64,000 nucleotides of DNA, taken from NCBI GenBank assembly GCA_944392535.1, contig CALXWY010000001.1:62001-126000 (forward strand). Reading direction: 5' to 3'. This DNA comes from an uncultured Alphaproteobacteria bacterium. GTDB taxonomy: Bacteria; Pseudomonadota; Alphaproteobacteria; Rs-D84. Numbering within the stretch: position 1 is the stretch's first letter; every line of letters starts with the position of its first letter. The position numbers were made by a program, and so were the translations under genes. Positions 25,194 to 33,335 of this stretch are shown in pieces. The notes below the pieces were generated by a model, which was given only the letters and a program-made list of their open reading frames with translations, did not search any database and was not told the DNA's origin.

Positions 25194-27200
25194 ATGACGA
25201 CCGATAACAAAAAACAAAAATATTTAATTACATCTGCATTGCCGTATGTTAACGGTGAATTACACTTGGGGCACTTGGTGGGGTGTTGGTTGCCATCGGA
25301 CGTATATGCACGTTTTTGTCGCGCACGCGGGCGTGATGTGCTGTATATCTGTGGCGCCGACGAACATGGCACGCCCGCAATGGTTGGCGCAATGAAAGAA
25401 AATATGCCTGTGTCGGAATATACAGACAAATATTATGAAAAGCAATTACGCGCAGTTAATGATTTTGAATTGTCGTTTGATTTATATGGGCGAACGCACA
25501 CAAAATTGCAAGAAAAATTAGTTCAAGATTTATTTACACGATTGGACACATTGGGATTAATTGAAGAACGTGAAACACTGCAACCTTTTTCTGTTGACGA
25601 CAATATGTTCTTGGCCGACCGGCAATTGGTTGGAACGTGTCCAAATTGTGGTTATGAACATGCACGTGGTGACCAATGCGATAATTGCAGTGCAACATAC
25701 GATGCATCTGAATTAATAAATCCGCACAGCACAATATCTGGCAGCACAAACATAGAAATGCGTCCAACAAAAAATCTGTTTTTCTTGGCGTCACGCGCCC
25801 AAGAAATTTGGAAAAAATGGTTAACAGAAAATTCAACAGGTTGGTCAAAAACAGCAATAAATATTGCCCAAGGATGGGCCAAGGCTGGATTGCAAGATTA
25901 TTCTATTACACGTGATTTGTCATGGGGAATTCCAGTTAACAAGCCTGGATATGAAAACAAGGTGTTTTATGTATGGTTTGATGCGCCATGGGGATATGTT
26001 TCTATTTCCCAGGCCGCAACCGATAATTGGGCATCATGGTGGAAAAATGATGATACACACTATGCACAATTTATGGGCAAAGATAATGTTAAATTCCATG
26101 CTGTTTTATTCCCGCAACAGCAATTGGCATTAAACGACAATTGGAAAACTGTTAACCAATTAAAGGCCATGAATTTCTTGAATTTTGAAGGGGGAAAATT
26201 TTCAAAATCTGAAAAACGTGGTGTGTTTTTAACCGATGCATTGTCTGTCGCACCGGCCGATGCGTGGCGTTATGCACTGATGGCATCCGCCCCAGAAACA
26301 GATGATACAGATTTTACATTTGTTCGCTTTGCCGATATCGTGAACAAAGATCTGAATGGTATGTTGGGAAATTTTGTATCACGCGTGTGTAAACTGACAC
26401 AAAAAAACTTTGGTAATACTGTGCCAAACGCCGGCGAACACGATACAGCATTATGCGCACAAATAAATGAAAAATTACGCGAATTAACAGATGCGTTGGA
26501 TGCATGTGAATTCCGCGCCGCCATCGTTGCACTGCGTTCATTATATGCGATTGGCAATGAATATATGACCGCGCAAGAACCATGGACATTGGTCAAAAAT
26601 GGTGATACAGGCGCAGCAGGCGCGGTATTAAATCAATGCTTTCAATTAATTGACCTGTATGCGCGCATATCTGCGCCATTTATACCAGATGCCGCCAATA
26701 AAATACGGGGCGTGTTCCCAGATTCTGATCTGGATTTATCATGGCCGGACGAATATGCGCCACGTGTGGCAGATGGTGCAAAATTTGTTGTACCAGATAA
26801 TCTGTTTTCGCGCATTGATGACGAAACTGTTGAAAAATTAACGGCGCAATATGCACCAAAATCTGATAATGCGCCCAAACCAATTGTCGCAAAAATCGTT
26901 GCTGTTCGGCCACATCCAACGCGTAACAATCTGCATATCTTGGCCGTGGATGATGGTACAAATCACGAATTACAAATCGTGTGCGGCGCACCAAATGTTC
27001 GCGTCGGAATGATTGGTGTTTTGGCGCCTGTGGGGGCAAAATTACCTGGAATGAAAAAGCCAATTACCCAAAGAACCGTTGCAAACACAGAATCTTTTGG
27101 CATGATGTGCAGCGCGGCAGAAATCGGCATCGGCGATGATGCGGATAATATCATTGAACTAAACGATGACGCAAAACCCGGTGATATATTCAAAGGATAA
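25194..27200 (+). CDS. metG: Methionyl-tRNA synthetase with C-terminal tRNA-binding domain
   Basis: MetG charges tRNA-Met and the initiator tRNA. The class I motif is LPYVNGELHLGHLVG; the KMSKS loop is degenerate, GGKFSKSEKRG. A zinc knuckle (CPNCGYEHARGDQCDNC) marks the MetRS1 type. The last 110 residues are an EMAPII/Trbp111-like OB domain (IVCGAPNVRVGMIGVLAPVG, ESFGMMCSAAEIGI) resembling the PheT N-terminal domain. Start at the ATG at 25194; the longer frame would begin in the tRNA leader. It is 668 residues. A decayed copy of its 3' end lies about 720 bp downstream. Confidence 0.95.
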   Translation: MTTDNKKQKYLITSALPYVNGELHLGHLVGCWLPSDVYARFCRARGRDVLYICGADEHGTPAMVGAMKENMPVSEYTDKYYEKQLRAVNDFELSFDLYGRTHTKLQEKLVQDLFTRLDTLGLIEERETLQPFSVDDNMFLADRQLVGTCPNCGYEHARGDQCDNCSATYDASELINPHSTISGSTNIEMRPTKNLFFLASRAQEIWKKWLTENSTGWSKTAINIAQGWAKAGLQDYSITRDLSWGIPVNKPGYENKVFYVWFDAPWGYVSISQAATDNWASWWKNDDTHYAQFMGKDNVKFHAVLFPQQQLALNDNWKTVNQLKAMNFLNFEGGKFSKSEKRGVFLTDALSVAPADAWRYALMASAPETDDTDFTFVRFADIVNKDLNGMLGNFVSRVCKLTQKNFGNTVPNAGEHDTALCAQINEKLRELTDALDACEFRAAIVALRSLYAIGNEYMTAQEPWTLVKNGDTGAAGAVLNQCFQLIDLYARISAPFIPDAANKIRGVFPDSDLDLSWPDEYAPRVADGAKFVVPDNLFSRIDDETVEKLTAQYAPKSDNAPKPIVAKIVAVRPHPTRNNLHILAVDDGTNHELQIVCGAPNVRVGMIGVLAPVGAKLPGMKKPITQRTVANTESFGMMCSAAEIGIGDDADNIIELNDDAKPGDIFKG

Positions 27201-27203
27201 AAT

Positions 27204-27719
27204 ATGGACAATAAAATTAAATTCACTGCATATTGTCTGGGCGACCCAATTGGGCGCAATGTTAACGTACAAACACTGGAAGAATTTGCGCGCGTGTTGC
27301 AATGCGCTGAATTTGATACTGTATATAAAATTTCTGTATCTATCCAAGAAAATGTTGCCCCGGGTGCTGGGGTGACCGAAAAAAATACCGTTATGTCATA
27401 TTATATTGCCGATGAAATTAAAACAGTATCTGGTGTGGGGGCTGATTTTGAAAAAAGATTTGGTCATATTTTCCCGACCCCGCCCCAGGGAAACAAACAC
27501 GCAATTATTACCGGATATCGTCCACATACTGTTATCGGACTGCGAATCAGTGAAAACACTGTCCCCCGGACAAATCTTGGCTATGACATTGTAATACACG
27601 AATTAAACAAACAATACGACAAGGTGTTAAACCGAAAACTGCATCAAATTTATCCATGTATTCGCCGGCAAATACCGGTAAAATTGCGCAACTTTGTTAT
27701 TCGGCAAAAACAACGATAA
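27204..27719 (+). CDS. Hypothetical protein, 171 residues
   Basis: I do not recognise this family. It is a soluble-looking mixed alpha/beta protein with no signal peptide, membrane span or Cys motif; the C terminus is basic (RRQIPVKLRNFVIRQKQR). The ribosome binding site AAAGGA overlaps the metG stop, so its translation is coupled to metG. It lies between the true metG 3' end and a decayed metG fragment, so it may have been inserted here. Near its end is an imperfect CCGGCAAATACCGG palindrome inside the coding region. Confidence 0.6.
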   Translation: MDNKIKFTAYCLGDPIGRNVNVQTLEEFARVLQCAEFDTVYKISVSIQENVAPGAGVTEKNTVMSYYIADEIKTVSGVGADFEKRFGHIFPTPPQGNKHAIITGYRPHTVIGLRISENTVPRTNLGYDIVIHELNKQYDKVLNRKLHQIYPCIRRQIPVKLRNFVIRQKQR

Positions 27720-27771
27720 AATACATATTCATGTCGCATGGCGCAACATGCAGTGCGGGCGCGTATAGGAT

Positions 27772-27858
27772 AAAAAACCGGGTGTGTAAAGAACAGTTGC
27801 AAACCCAGAATCTTTTGGTATGATATGTAATCCGCCTGGGAATTGGCGGGGGTGGTGA
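27772..27858 (+). pseudogene. Decayed copy of the metG C-terminal coding end
   Basis: Bases 27789-27827 match metG 27071-27109 at 35 of 39 positions. In frame they read RTVANPESFGMIC against RTVANTESFGMMC of MetG, but a TAA precedes and a TGA follows. The distance from the end of the match to the next gene's ATG is 90 bp here and 95 bp in metG, both with AAAGG just before the ATG. It is a relic of a duplicated metG 3' end. Confidence 0.75.
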
Positions 27859-27916
27859 TTGTGGCAAAACCACAACCAGCACAGAATATACAAAACAATT
27901 AAAACAAAGGTTGATT

Positions 27917-28186
27917 ATGTTTAGTAACAGACAAGTTAATTTATGTATTAATAATGAAACTGTTCGTGTAATTTGCAATCAATGCAAGTCCAACGAACAA
28001 TGCATGTCTGGGATGCGGTGCCATGTTTTGCAATATATAACAGAACGTTTACCGAATGTAACGTGGCGATATGACGATACCAATCCACAAATCGGTATTA
28101 CTGCAAATACAGCAGAAGCGCTGGATAAAGCGTATGTGGTTGTTAATCGCGCAATCAGAATGCGTACACTGGATAAACAAAGATAA
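27917..28186 (+). CDS. Small Cys-motif protein, function unknown
   Basis: An 89-residue protein with the cysteine cluster VICNQCKSNEQCMSGMRCH (C-x2-C-x5-C-x4-C), which could bind zinc or a metal cluster, followed by a short alpha/beta region. I chose the ATG at 27917 with AAAGG 6 nt upstream rather than a TTG two codons earlier. It lies 9 nt before queH and probably shares its transcript. I cannot assign a function; a role near tRNA modification would only be guilt by association. Confidence 0.6.
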   Translation: MFSNRQVNLCINNETVRVICNQCKSNEQCMSGMRCHVLQYITERLPNVTWRYDDTNPQIGITANTAEALDKAYVVVNRAIRMRTLDKQR

Positions 28187-28195
28187 TATATTAAT

Positions 28196-28777
28196 ATGCC
28201 GGATAAATTGCGGTTGGTTTTAATGTCTTGCTGTGCACCGTGCAGCGCGGGCGCAATAAAACAACTGGCCGACGGCGAAATATCTGGCATAGATGATTTT
28301 ATCGTTTTATTTTTTAATCCAAACATTTTTCCCACAGATGAATATGACCGGCGATTGGCCGAACAGGTGCGTTATTGTGAAAAATTGGGCGTAAAATACG
28401 CAATCGGCGAATACGACCACGCGGCATGGCGTAATGCCGTGCGCGGGATGGAAAATGCGCCAGAACGTGGACCACGGTGCAGCGCATGTTTTCGTTTCCG
28501 TTTTGAATATGCAAAAAAATGGGCCGCCGAACATGGATATAACGCAATATCGTCTGTGTTTGGTGTGTCGCGCCACAAAGATCAATCCCAGGTAGACAGG
28601 GCAGGCTGTATAACATTGTCTGATAAGTATATGCCCATTAAATGGGATGAACAATTACGTATTGCAATTAACAAGACTGCTGATTTTTACCGACAAAAAT
28701 ATTGTGGATGCGAATTTTCCATACGACCAGATGTAAAGAAAGCACCAAACCAAGAAAAATTTGTACTTATCAGATAA
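28196..28777 (+). CDS. queH: Epoxyqueuosine reductase QueH
   Basis: QueH (formerly DUF208) reduces epoxyqueuosine to queuosine in tRNA, the last step of queuosine synthesis, replacing QueG. The signature is present: VLMSCCAPCSAGAI near the start (adjacent Cys pair 12-13), the FNPNIFPTDEYDRR segment, GPRCSACFRFRFE and the C-terminal YCGCEFS. 193 residues, normal. It is preceded by a small Cys-motif gene and followed by the fab operon promoter. No other que genes are in the window. Confidence 0.92.
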   Translation: MPDKLRLVLMSCCAPCSAGAIKQLADGEISGIDDFIVLFFNPNIFPTDEYDRRLAEQVRYCEKLGVKYAIGEYDHAAWRNAVRGMENAPERGPRCSACFRFRFEYAKKWAAEHGYNAISSVFGVSRHKDQSQVDRAGCITLSDKYMPIKWDEQLRIAINKTADFYRQKYCGCEFSIRPDVKKAPNQEKFVLIR

Positions 28778-28780
28778 TAT

Positions 28781-28809
28781 TTGCGCATACGCCATTTCAA
28801 TTCTATAAT
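28781..28809 (+). promoter_or_regulatory. Promoter of fabD-fabG-mnmG
   Basis: TTGCGC (28781-28786), 17-bp spacer, TATAAT (28804-28809), 27 bp before the fabD ATG. Confidence 0.68.
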
Positions 28810-28835
28810 TACCCCAATTGATAAAAGGAGTATAT

Positions 28836-29711
28836 ATGTCATCTGTACTTGTGTTTCCAGGCCAAGGTTCCCAGGCCGTCGGTATGGGCAAAGATTTATA
28901 TGATAATAATCCAGATGCACGTGCCGTGTTTGACGAAGTTGATGATGCGTTAAATCAAAAACTGTCGGACATAATCTTTAATGGCCCGATGGATGAATTA
29001 ACGTTAACAACAAATGTCCAGCCCGCAATTATGGCCGTATCAATCGCGATGCTGCGGGCATCAGGTGCCGAATTAACAAAATACGTTGCAGGACATTCGT
29101 TGGGTGAATATACGGCACTGTGTGCAGCCGGCGCACTGTCGGTTGGGGATACGGCGCGGTTATTGCGACTGCGTGGGGACGCGATGCAGCGCGCTGTACC
29201 GGTTGGCGCCGGACTGACCGCGGTGATTCTGGGGTTGGATTTTGATAAAGTATGCGAAATCTGCGCGCAAACAGATTGCGATGTTGCAAACGATAACTCG
29301 CCGGGCCAGGTTGTTATATCTGGTGCACGTGACGTGGTTGAAAAAACAATGGAATTGGCAAAAGCGGCCGGCGCAAAACGCGCAATGCCGTTGGCGCTGT
29401 CGGTACCTGTACATTGTCGGATTCAGGCGCCAGCCGCAGAAGAAATGCGTGCCGCCCTGGAAAAAATAGAGATAAAAGAACCATGCGCGATTTTAATTTC
29501 TAATAAAACCGCCGCACCAATGTATGATACATCAGAAATCAAAGAAGCGTTGGTATATCAAATTACACATGGTGTACGGTGGCGCGAATCTGTGCTGAAA
29601 ATGCACGAACTGGGGATAACAGAAACAATAGAAGTCGGACCAGGCGCGGTATTAACGGGGCTGACACCGCGTATCTGTCCAGAAATGACATCAAAAAAGT
29701 TGGAGATATAA
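28836..29711 (+). CDS. fabD: Malonyl CoA-acyl carrier protein transacylase
   Basis: FabD moves malonyl from CoA to ACP for fatty acid elongation. Motifs: VFPGQGSQAVGMG at the start, the catalytic serine in GHSLGEYTA, and the histidine in SVPVHCR. The ATG at 28836 has AAGGAG 6 nt upstream. It is 291 residues, slightly short. fabG follows after 1 nt, so they are one operon. Confidence 0.94.
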   Translation: MSSVLVFPGQGSQAVGMGKDLYDNNPDARAVFDEVDDALNQKLSDIIFNGPMDELTLTTNVQPAIMAVSIAMLRASGAELTKYVAGHSLGEYTALCAAGALSVGDTARLLRLRGDAMQRAVPVGAGLTAVILGLDFDKVCEICAQTDCDVANDNSPGQVVISGARDVVEKTMELAKAAGAKRAMPLALSVPVHCRIQAPAAEEMRAALEKIEIKEPCAILISNKTAAPMYDTSEIKEALVYQITHGVRWRESVLKMHELGITETIEVGPGAVLTGLTPRICPEMTSKKLEI

Positions 29712-29712
29712 A

Positions 29713-30441
29713 ATGTTTGAATTAAATGGAAAAGTGGCGTTAATTACTGGTGCAACCGGTGGAATCGGTGGCGCAATCGCCCAGCGTATGAAAGATGCCG
29801 GCGCAACTGTTGTTGTATCGGGGCGTAATATAGATAAATTAAATACACAGTTTGATGATTCTTTTATCAAAATCCCGGTTGATTTGGCATCTGATGGCGG
29901 GGCAATTGATTTAGTACAATCCACAATTGATACCGCCGGTAAAATTGACATCGTTGTAAACAATGCCGGTATTACAAAAGATACATTGTTAATGCGCATG
30001 TCAGATGACCAATTTGATGATGTTATAAACACTAACCTGCGGTCATGTTTCAAAATGTGCCGCGCGGTTATCATGCCAATGATGAAACAACGCAGCGGGC
30101 GTATTATTAACATGGCGTCCATCATTGGTGCAATCGGTGGCCCGGGCCAGGCGAATTACGCCGCATCCAAAGGTGGCATGATTGCAATGACTAAATCCAT
30201 CGCGGCCGAAGTTGGTTCCCGCGGCATCACAGCAAACTGTATCGCACCGGGATTTATAAAAACACCAATGACAGATGTTTTATCTGATGAATTAAAACAA
30301 GCATATCTGGCCCAAATTCCGGCGGGACGTTTTGGCGAACCAGACGACATTGCATATGCATGTGTATTCTTGGCATCAGACGCAGCGTCATATATCAATG
30401 GCCAGGTATTACATATTAATGGCGGCATGGGGCGATTTTAA
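29713..30441 (+). CDS. fabG: 3-oxoacyl-[acyl-carrier-protein] reductase
   Basis: FabG reduces 3-ketoacyl-ACP with NADPH. It is a short-chain dehydrogenase with the cofactor motif TGATGGIGGAIA, the NNAG motif, catalytic Ser in NMASIIGAIG and YAASKGG (Tyr-x3-Lys). 242 residues. The normal next genes acpP and fabF are absent; mnmG follows after 3 nt, an unusual partner. Confidence 0.94.
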   Translation: MFELNGKVALITGATGGIGGAIAQRMKDAGATVVVSGRNIDKLNTQFDDSFIKIPVDLASDGGAIDLVQSTIDTAGKIDIVVNNAGITKDTLLMRMSDDQFDDVINTNLRSCFKMCRAVIMPMMKQRSGRIINMASIIGAIGGPGQANYAASKGGMIAMTKSIAAEVGSRGITANCIAPGFIKTPMTDVLSDELKQAYLAQIPAGRFGEPDDIAYACVFLASDAASYINGQVLHINGGMGRF

Positions 30442-30444
30442 TTA

Positions 30445-32097
30445 ATGACAGAATTTGATGTTATTGTTATTGGTGGTGGACATGCCGGGGTTGAATCCGC
30501 CGCCGCCGCCGCGCGGCGCGGGGCAAAAACGCTGTTATTAACCCAATGTGAATCTGATTTAGGCGCAATGTCGTGCAATCCGTCAATTGGTGGCCCAGGC
30601 AAATCCCAAATGGTTGCAGAAATTGATGCACTGGGCGGGATTATGGGGCGTGCCGCCGATGCGTCTGGAATTCATTTTCGTACACTGAACGCGTCACATG
30701 GTGCCGCAACCCAGGCACTGCGTGCACAAATTGACCGCGAATTATATCATAATGAAATTGTTAAAATATTGCGCAATTATCAAAATTTAAGCGTTCGCTT
30801 TGAAACAGTAAAATCATTGGATGTTATAAAAAAGTCCGTAAATCATGCATATACGGCGCGTGCAATTGTACTGACCACGGGGACTTTTTTGAATGGTCTG
30901 GTTACGCGCGGGCCAGAAAAAATTCCATCAGGCCGTATTATGGATGACGGCGGGTACCAGGCATCTGATGAAAATATATCCGGCGTATTGACCGATGCTG
31001 GATTCAAATTAATGCGGTTAAAAACAGGGACCCCGGCAAGAATTGATAAATCATCGGTGGATTATTCTGTGTGCGAAGTGCAACCAGGCGACGTGCCACA
31101 TGAATGGTTCAGTGCACCAAATCCGGATAACACATTCAACGCCGTATGCTATATAACACACACAACACAAAAAACACACGATTTAATACGCAAAAATATT
31201 TCGGCGGCGCCAATGTATAACGGCGACATCCGCGGTACAGGTCCACGATATTGCCCCAGCATAGAAGACAAAGTTATGCGTTTCCCCCAGCATACGTCAC
31301 ACCATGTTTTTCTGGAACCCGAAGGGATAAACAGCAATTTAATTTATCCCAACGGGATTTCCACCAGTTTTGGCGCAGATGTCCAGGACGCGTGGATTCG
31401 CACAATTCCAGGATTGGAAAACGCGCGCGTTGTGCGGTATGGGTATGCAATTGAATACGATGCAATTGATGCACGCGCATTGCGTGATACTTTGACGGCC
31501 AAAGATATTCCGGGATTATTTTTTGCCGGACAAATTAACGGAACATCTGGGTACGAAGAAGCCGCCGCCCAAGGAATCGTTGCAGGCGCAAATGCCGCCG
31601 CATATGCGTTGGGATTAGACACGCTGAATTTGGACAGAACAAATGCCATGATTGGTGTTTTAATTGATGATATTACAACACTGGGGGTGGATGAACCATA
31701 CCGGATGTTTTCATCACGCGCAGAATACAGATTGGCTCTGCGTGCAGATAATGCAATCGTGCGACTGGGGGATACGGCGGTAAAATTAGGGTTATTAGAT
31801 GCCACCACACGGGATGAAAAATACGCGTATCGCGCCGATAAAATTCGCGAAAACGATAAATTCTATGCCGGATATATCCAGCGCAATGAACGCGAAATTG
31901 CCGCGTACCGGCGTGATGCAGAATTAAAAATTCCGGTGCATTTTGAATATCGCGGGTTGCCGGGACTGACCAATGAATTGGTTGAAAAATTAACCGCCAC
32001 GCGTCCGGAAAATATTGCTGATTTGTCACGAATCCCCGGTATAACCCCGGCCGGCATTATGGTTGTTTTACGCAAAATAAAATGTGGAAATTCATAG
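30445..32097 (+). CDS. mnmG: tRNA uridine 5-carboxymethylaminomethyl modification enzyme MnmG
   Basis: MnmG (GidA) with MnmE modifies U34 of certain tRNAs, using FAD. It begins [15 protein letters not shown], with [20 protein letters not shown] and the C-terminal [21 protein letters not shown] motif. It is 550 residues, about 70-80 short of typical, with loss near the C-terminal helical domain that binds MnmE. It sits at the end of fabD-fabG, not beside rsmG. Its final 15 coding bases, stop codon and the next 7 bases form the first copy of a 25-bp direct repeat that recurs about 1 kb downstream. Confidence 0.92.
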   Translation: MTEFDVIVIGGGHAGVESAAAAARRGAKTLLLTQCESDLGAMSCNPSIGGPGKSQMVAEIDALGGIMGRAADASGIHFRTLNASHGAATQALRAQIDRELYHNEIVKILRNYQNLSVRFETVKSLDVIKKSVNHAYTARAIVLTTGTFLNGLVTRGPEKIPSGRIMDDGGYQASDENISGVLTDAGFKLMRLKTGTPARIDKSSVDYSVCEVQPGDVPHEWFSAPNPDNTFNAVCYITHTTQKTHDLIRKNISAAPMYNGDIRGTGPRYCPSIEDKVMRFPQHTSHHVFLEPEGINSNLIYPNGISTSFGADVQDAWIRTIPGLENARVVRYGYAIEYDAIDARALRDTLTAKDIPGLFFAGQINGTSGYEEAAAQGIVAGANAAAYALGLDTLNLDRTNAMIGVLIDDITTLGVDEPYRMFSSRAEYRLALRADNAIVRLGDTAVKLGLLDATTRDEKYAYRADKIRENDKFYAGYIQRNEREIAAYRRDAELKIPVHFEYRGLPGLTNELVEKLTATRPENIADLSRIPGITPAGIMVVLRKIKCGNS

Positions 32098-32107
32098 AAA
32101 CATATAT
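32083..32107 (+). repeat. 25-bp direct repeat, left copy (mnmG 3' end)
   Basis: Identical in all 25 positions to 33101-33125. It covers the last coding bases and stop of mnmG plus about 7 bases. Confidence 0.95.
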
Positions 32108-32148
32108 ACCGTTATATTTATATTAATTAGTAAATTGTAAAATATAAT

Positions 32149-32712
32149 TTAATCGTACTTGTCTTGTAGTTTTTTACAGACTTTTATCTCTTTTTCTGCC
32201 GCCAATATTAAATTATCAATTCCACGAGGCAATGAAAAATTATCTCTTAAAATTAACCTTTTACACGCACATTCCCAAAGCTTGTTTTTTTCGTCCATTT
32301 CTTTATTTGCAATTATATACGGCAAAGAAACTAGATTGCCCTTTCCATCAGAAAGCATTGCTCCTCCCAAATATTGAGATACAAGACTTAATCTTATAGA
32401 CGGTTTATAAGAAAGAATTAATTGCGACACACATGCTTCAACAAATTTATTGCGGTCTCTATACGATAATTTTACTGGTTCTTCATAACATTTTAGAATT
32501 TCTTCTTTTAACTGAGTTTGTATTTTTCTTCGTTTTGCATCATTTCTCTGGCTCCATGCACTACAACCACAAGATAAAACTACTTGTTCATAACTATTAT
32601 CTGGAGTTACTATTTTCATACAATATTCATAAAGGCTTTTCTTTTCTTCATCCGACCTATTACAGCCACAAAGGAATAAACACATAAATAAAAATCTTAT
32701 AAAACTCTTCAT
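32149..32712 (-). CDS. Lipoprotein of unknown function, in the repeat-bounded insertion
   Basis: A 187-residue protein with a lipoprotein signal: MKSFIRFLFMCLFLCGC, lipobox LCGC (Cys17). The mature part is highly charged with several cysteines (SCGCSA, ECACKRL, KVCKKL) and no recognisable domain. The ATG at 32710-32712 starts the signal peptide; the longer frame adds unsupported residues. Composition and codon choice differ from nearby genes. It is divergent from the small membrane protein, and the two may form an envelope pair, for instance effector/immunity or anchor/partner, but that is speculation. Confidence 0.65.
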   Translation of the reverse strand: MKSFIRFLFMCLFLCGCNRSDEEKKSLYEYCMKIVTPDNSYEQVVLSCGCSAWSQRNDAKRRKIQTQLKEEILKCYEEPVKLSYRDRNKFVEACVSQLILSYKPSIRLSLVSQYLGGAMLSDGKGNLVSLPYIIANKEMDEKNKLWECACKRLILRDNFSLPRGIDNLILAAEKEIKVCKKLQDKYD

Positions 32713-32794
32713 TTGTAGAAAACTATAACAAGCAAAATTAAATATGATATAATAACACATAAACTTGATTAAGTTTTATAAAAAAGGAATAACA

Positions 32795-33085
32795 ATGAAA
32801 GAAAAAAAACAAGATATTTCACCAATAATGTGGGTCTTTTGGTTAGTTTCATCTATTATTAGCGGCGTATTAGGCATTGTTCTTATTTATGCGTTTGGTT
32901 TTCTAGATATATCTTTTCTTTTGATTGGATTCTTAATATTAATTACTTCATCTGTATTATTTATACTTTTTATAAAAGAACTAATCGCAGAAGCCAATAT
33001 TAGGGCATTAGAAGTATATTATGGTAAAAAGCGTAAAATAATAAATAATTCTAATAAGGAAGATAATAATTTTTCTTTTGATTAA
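32795..33085 (+). CDS. Small two-span membrane protein, in the repeat-bounded insertion
   Basis: A 96-residue protein with two membrane spans (about residues 11-35 and 40-62), a cytosolic-looking basic stretch VYYGKKRKI and an Asn/Asp-rich tail. AAAGGA lies 6 nt before the ATG at 32795; a TTG ten codons upstream is less likely. It has the lowest GC in the window. No family is recognised. Confidence 0.6.
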   Translation: MKEKKQDISPIMWVFWLVSSIISGVLGIVLIYAFGFLDISFLLIGFLILITSSVLFILFIKELIAEANIRALEVYYGKKRKIINNSNKEDNNFSFD

Positions 33086-33100
33086 TAACTATAAGAAAAC

Positions 33101-33125
33101 TGTGGAAATTCATAGAAACATATAT
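33101..33125 (+). repeat. 25-bp direct repeat, right copy
   Basis: Exact copy of 32083-32107, 17 bp before tRNA-Thr. It holds the mnmG terminal codons and stop with no gene attached, so it is the duplicated copy. Confidence 0.95.
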
Positions 33126-33142
33126 TAAGATAACACGCATAT

Positions 33143-33218
33143 GCCGGTTTAGCTCAGCTGGTAGAGCATCTCATTCGTAATGAGGGGGTCGTAGGTTCAA
33201 GTCCTATAACCGGCACCA
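33143..33218 (+). tRNA. tRNA-Thr (anticodon CGU)
   Basis: Acceptor GCCGGTT/AACCGGC, anticodon stem TCTCA/TGAGG (one A-U/G-U mismatch end) with loop TTCGTAA (CGT), T arm GTAGG-TTCAAGT-CCTAT, encoded CCA. 76 nt. Confidence 0.95.
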
Positions 33219-33286
33219 GGAATACAAATGGTAAAAACAGGAATAATTATTATAAAATAAACAGACACTGCGCTTTGGCGGTGGCT

Positions 33287-33310
33287 GGGGCGCATGAGCG
33301 CCCGTTTTTT
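33287..33310 (+). terminator. Intrinsic terminator between tRNA-Thr and ileS
   Basis: GGGCGC-ATGA-GCGCCC stem, then G and TTTTTT. It ends only 25 bp before the ileS ATG and 69 bp after the tRNA, so it either terminates the tRNA transcript or acts as an attenuator of ileS. Confidence 0.82.
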
Positions 33311-33335
33311 ATAATTGTCCAAGGAGTATATAAAC

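Larger units (their letters stand above)
32108..33125. mobile_element. Direct-repeat-bounded insertion carrying two AT-rich genes
   Basis: The two repeat copies are 1018 bp apart. Between them are a lipoprotein gene (minus) and a small membrane protein gene (plus), both clearly richer in AT than the neighbours (spot counts 23-37% GC against about 42%) and using AGA, CTT, TCT and GCT codons that are rare nearby. No transposase or integrase is inside, so it is either a passive cassette or a duplication-insertion scar. Confidence 0.6.

Noticed and set aside
32083..33125. A complete insertion sequence or integron
   Set aside because: There is no transposase or integrase and no terminal inverted repeats or attC-like structure at the ends.
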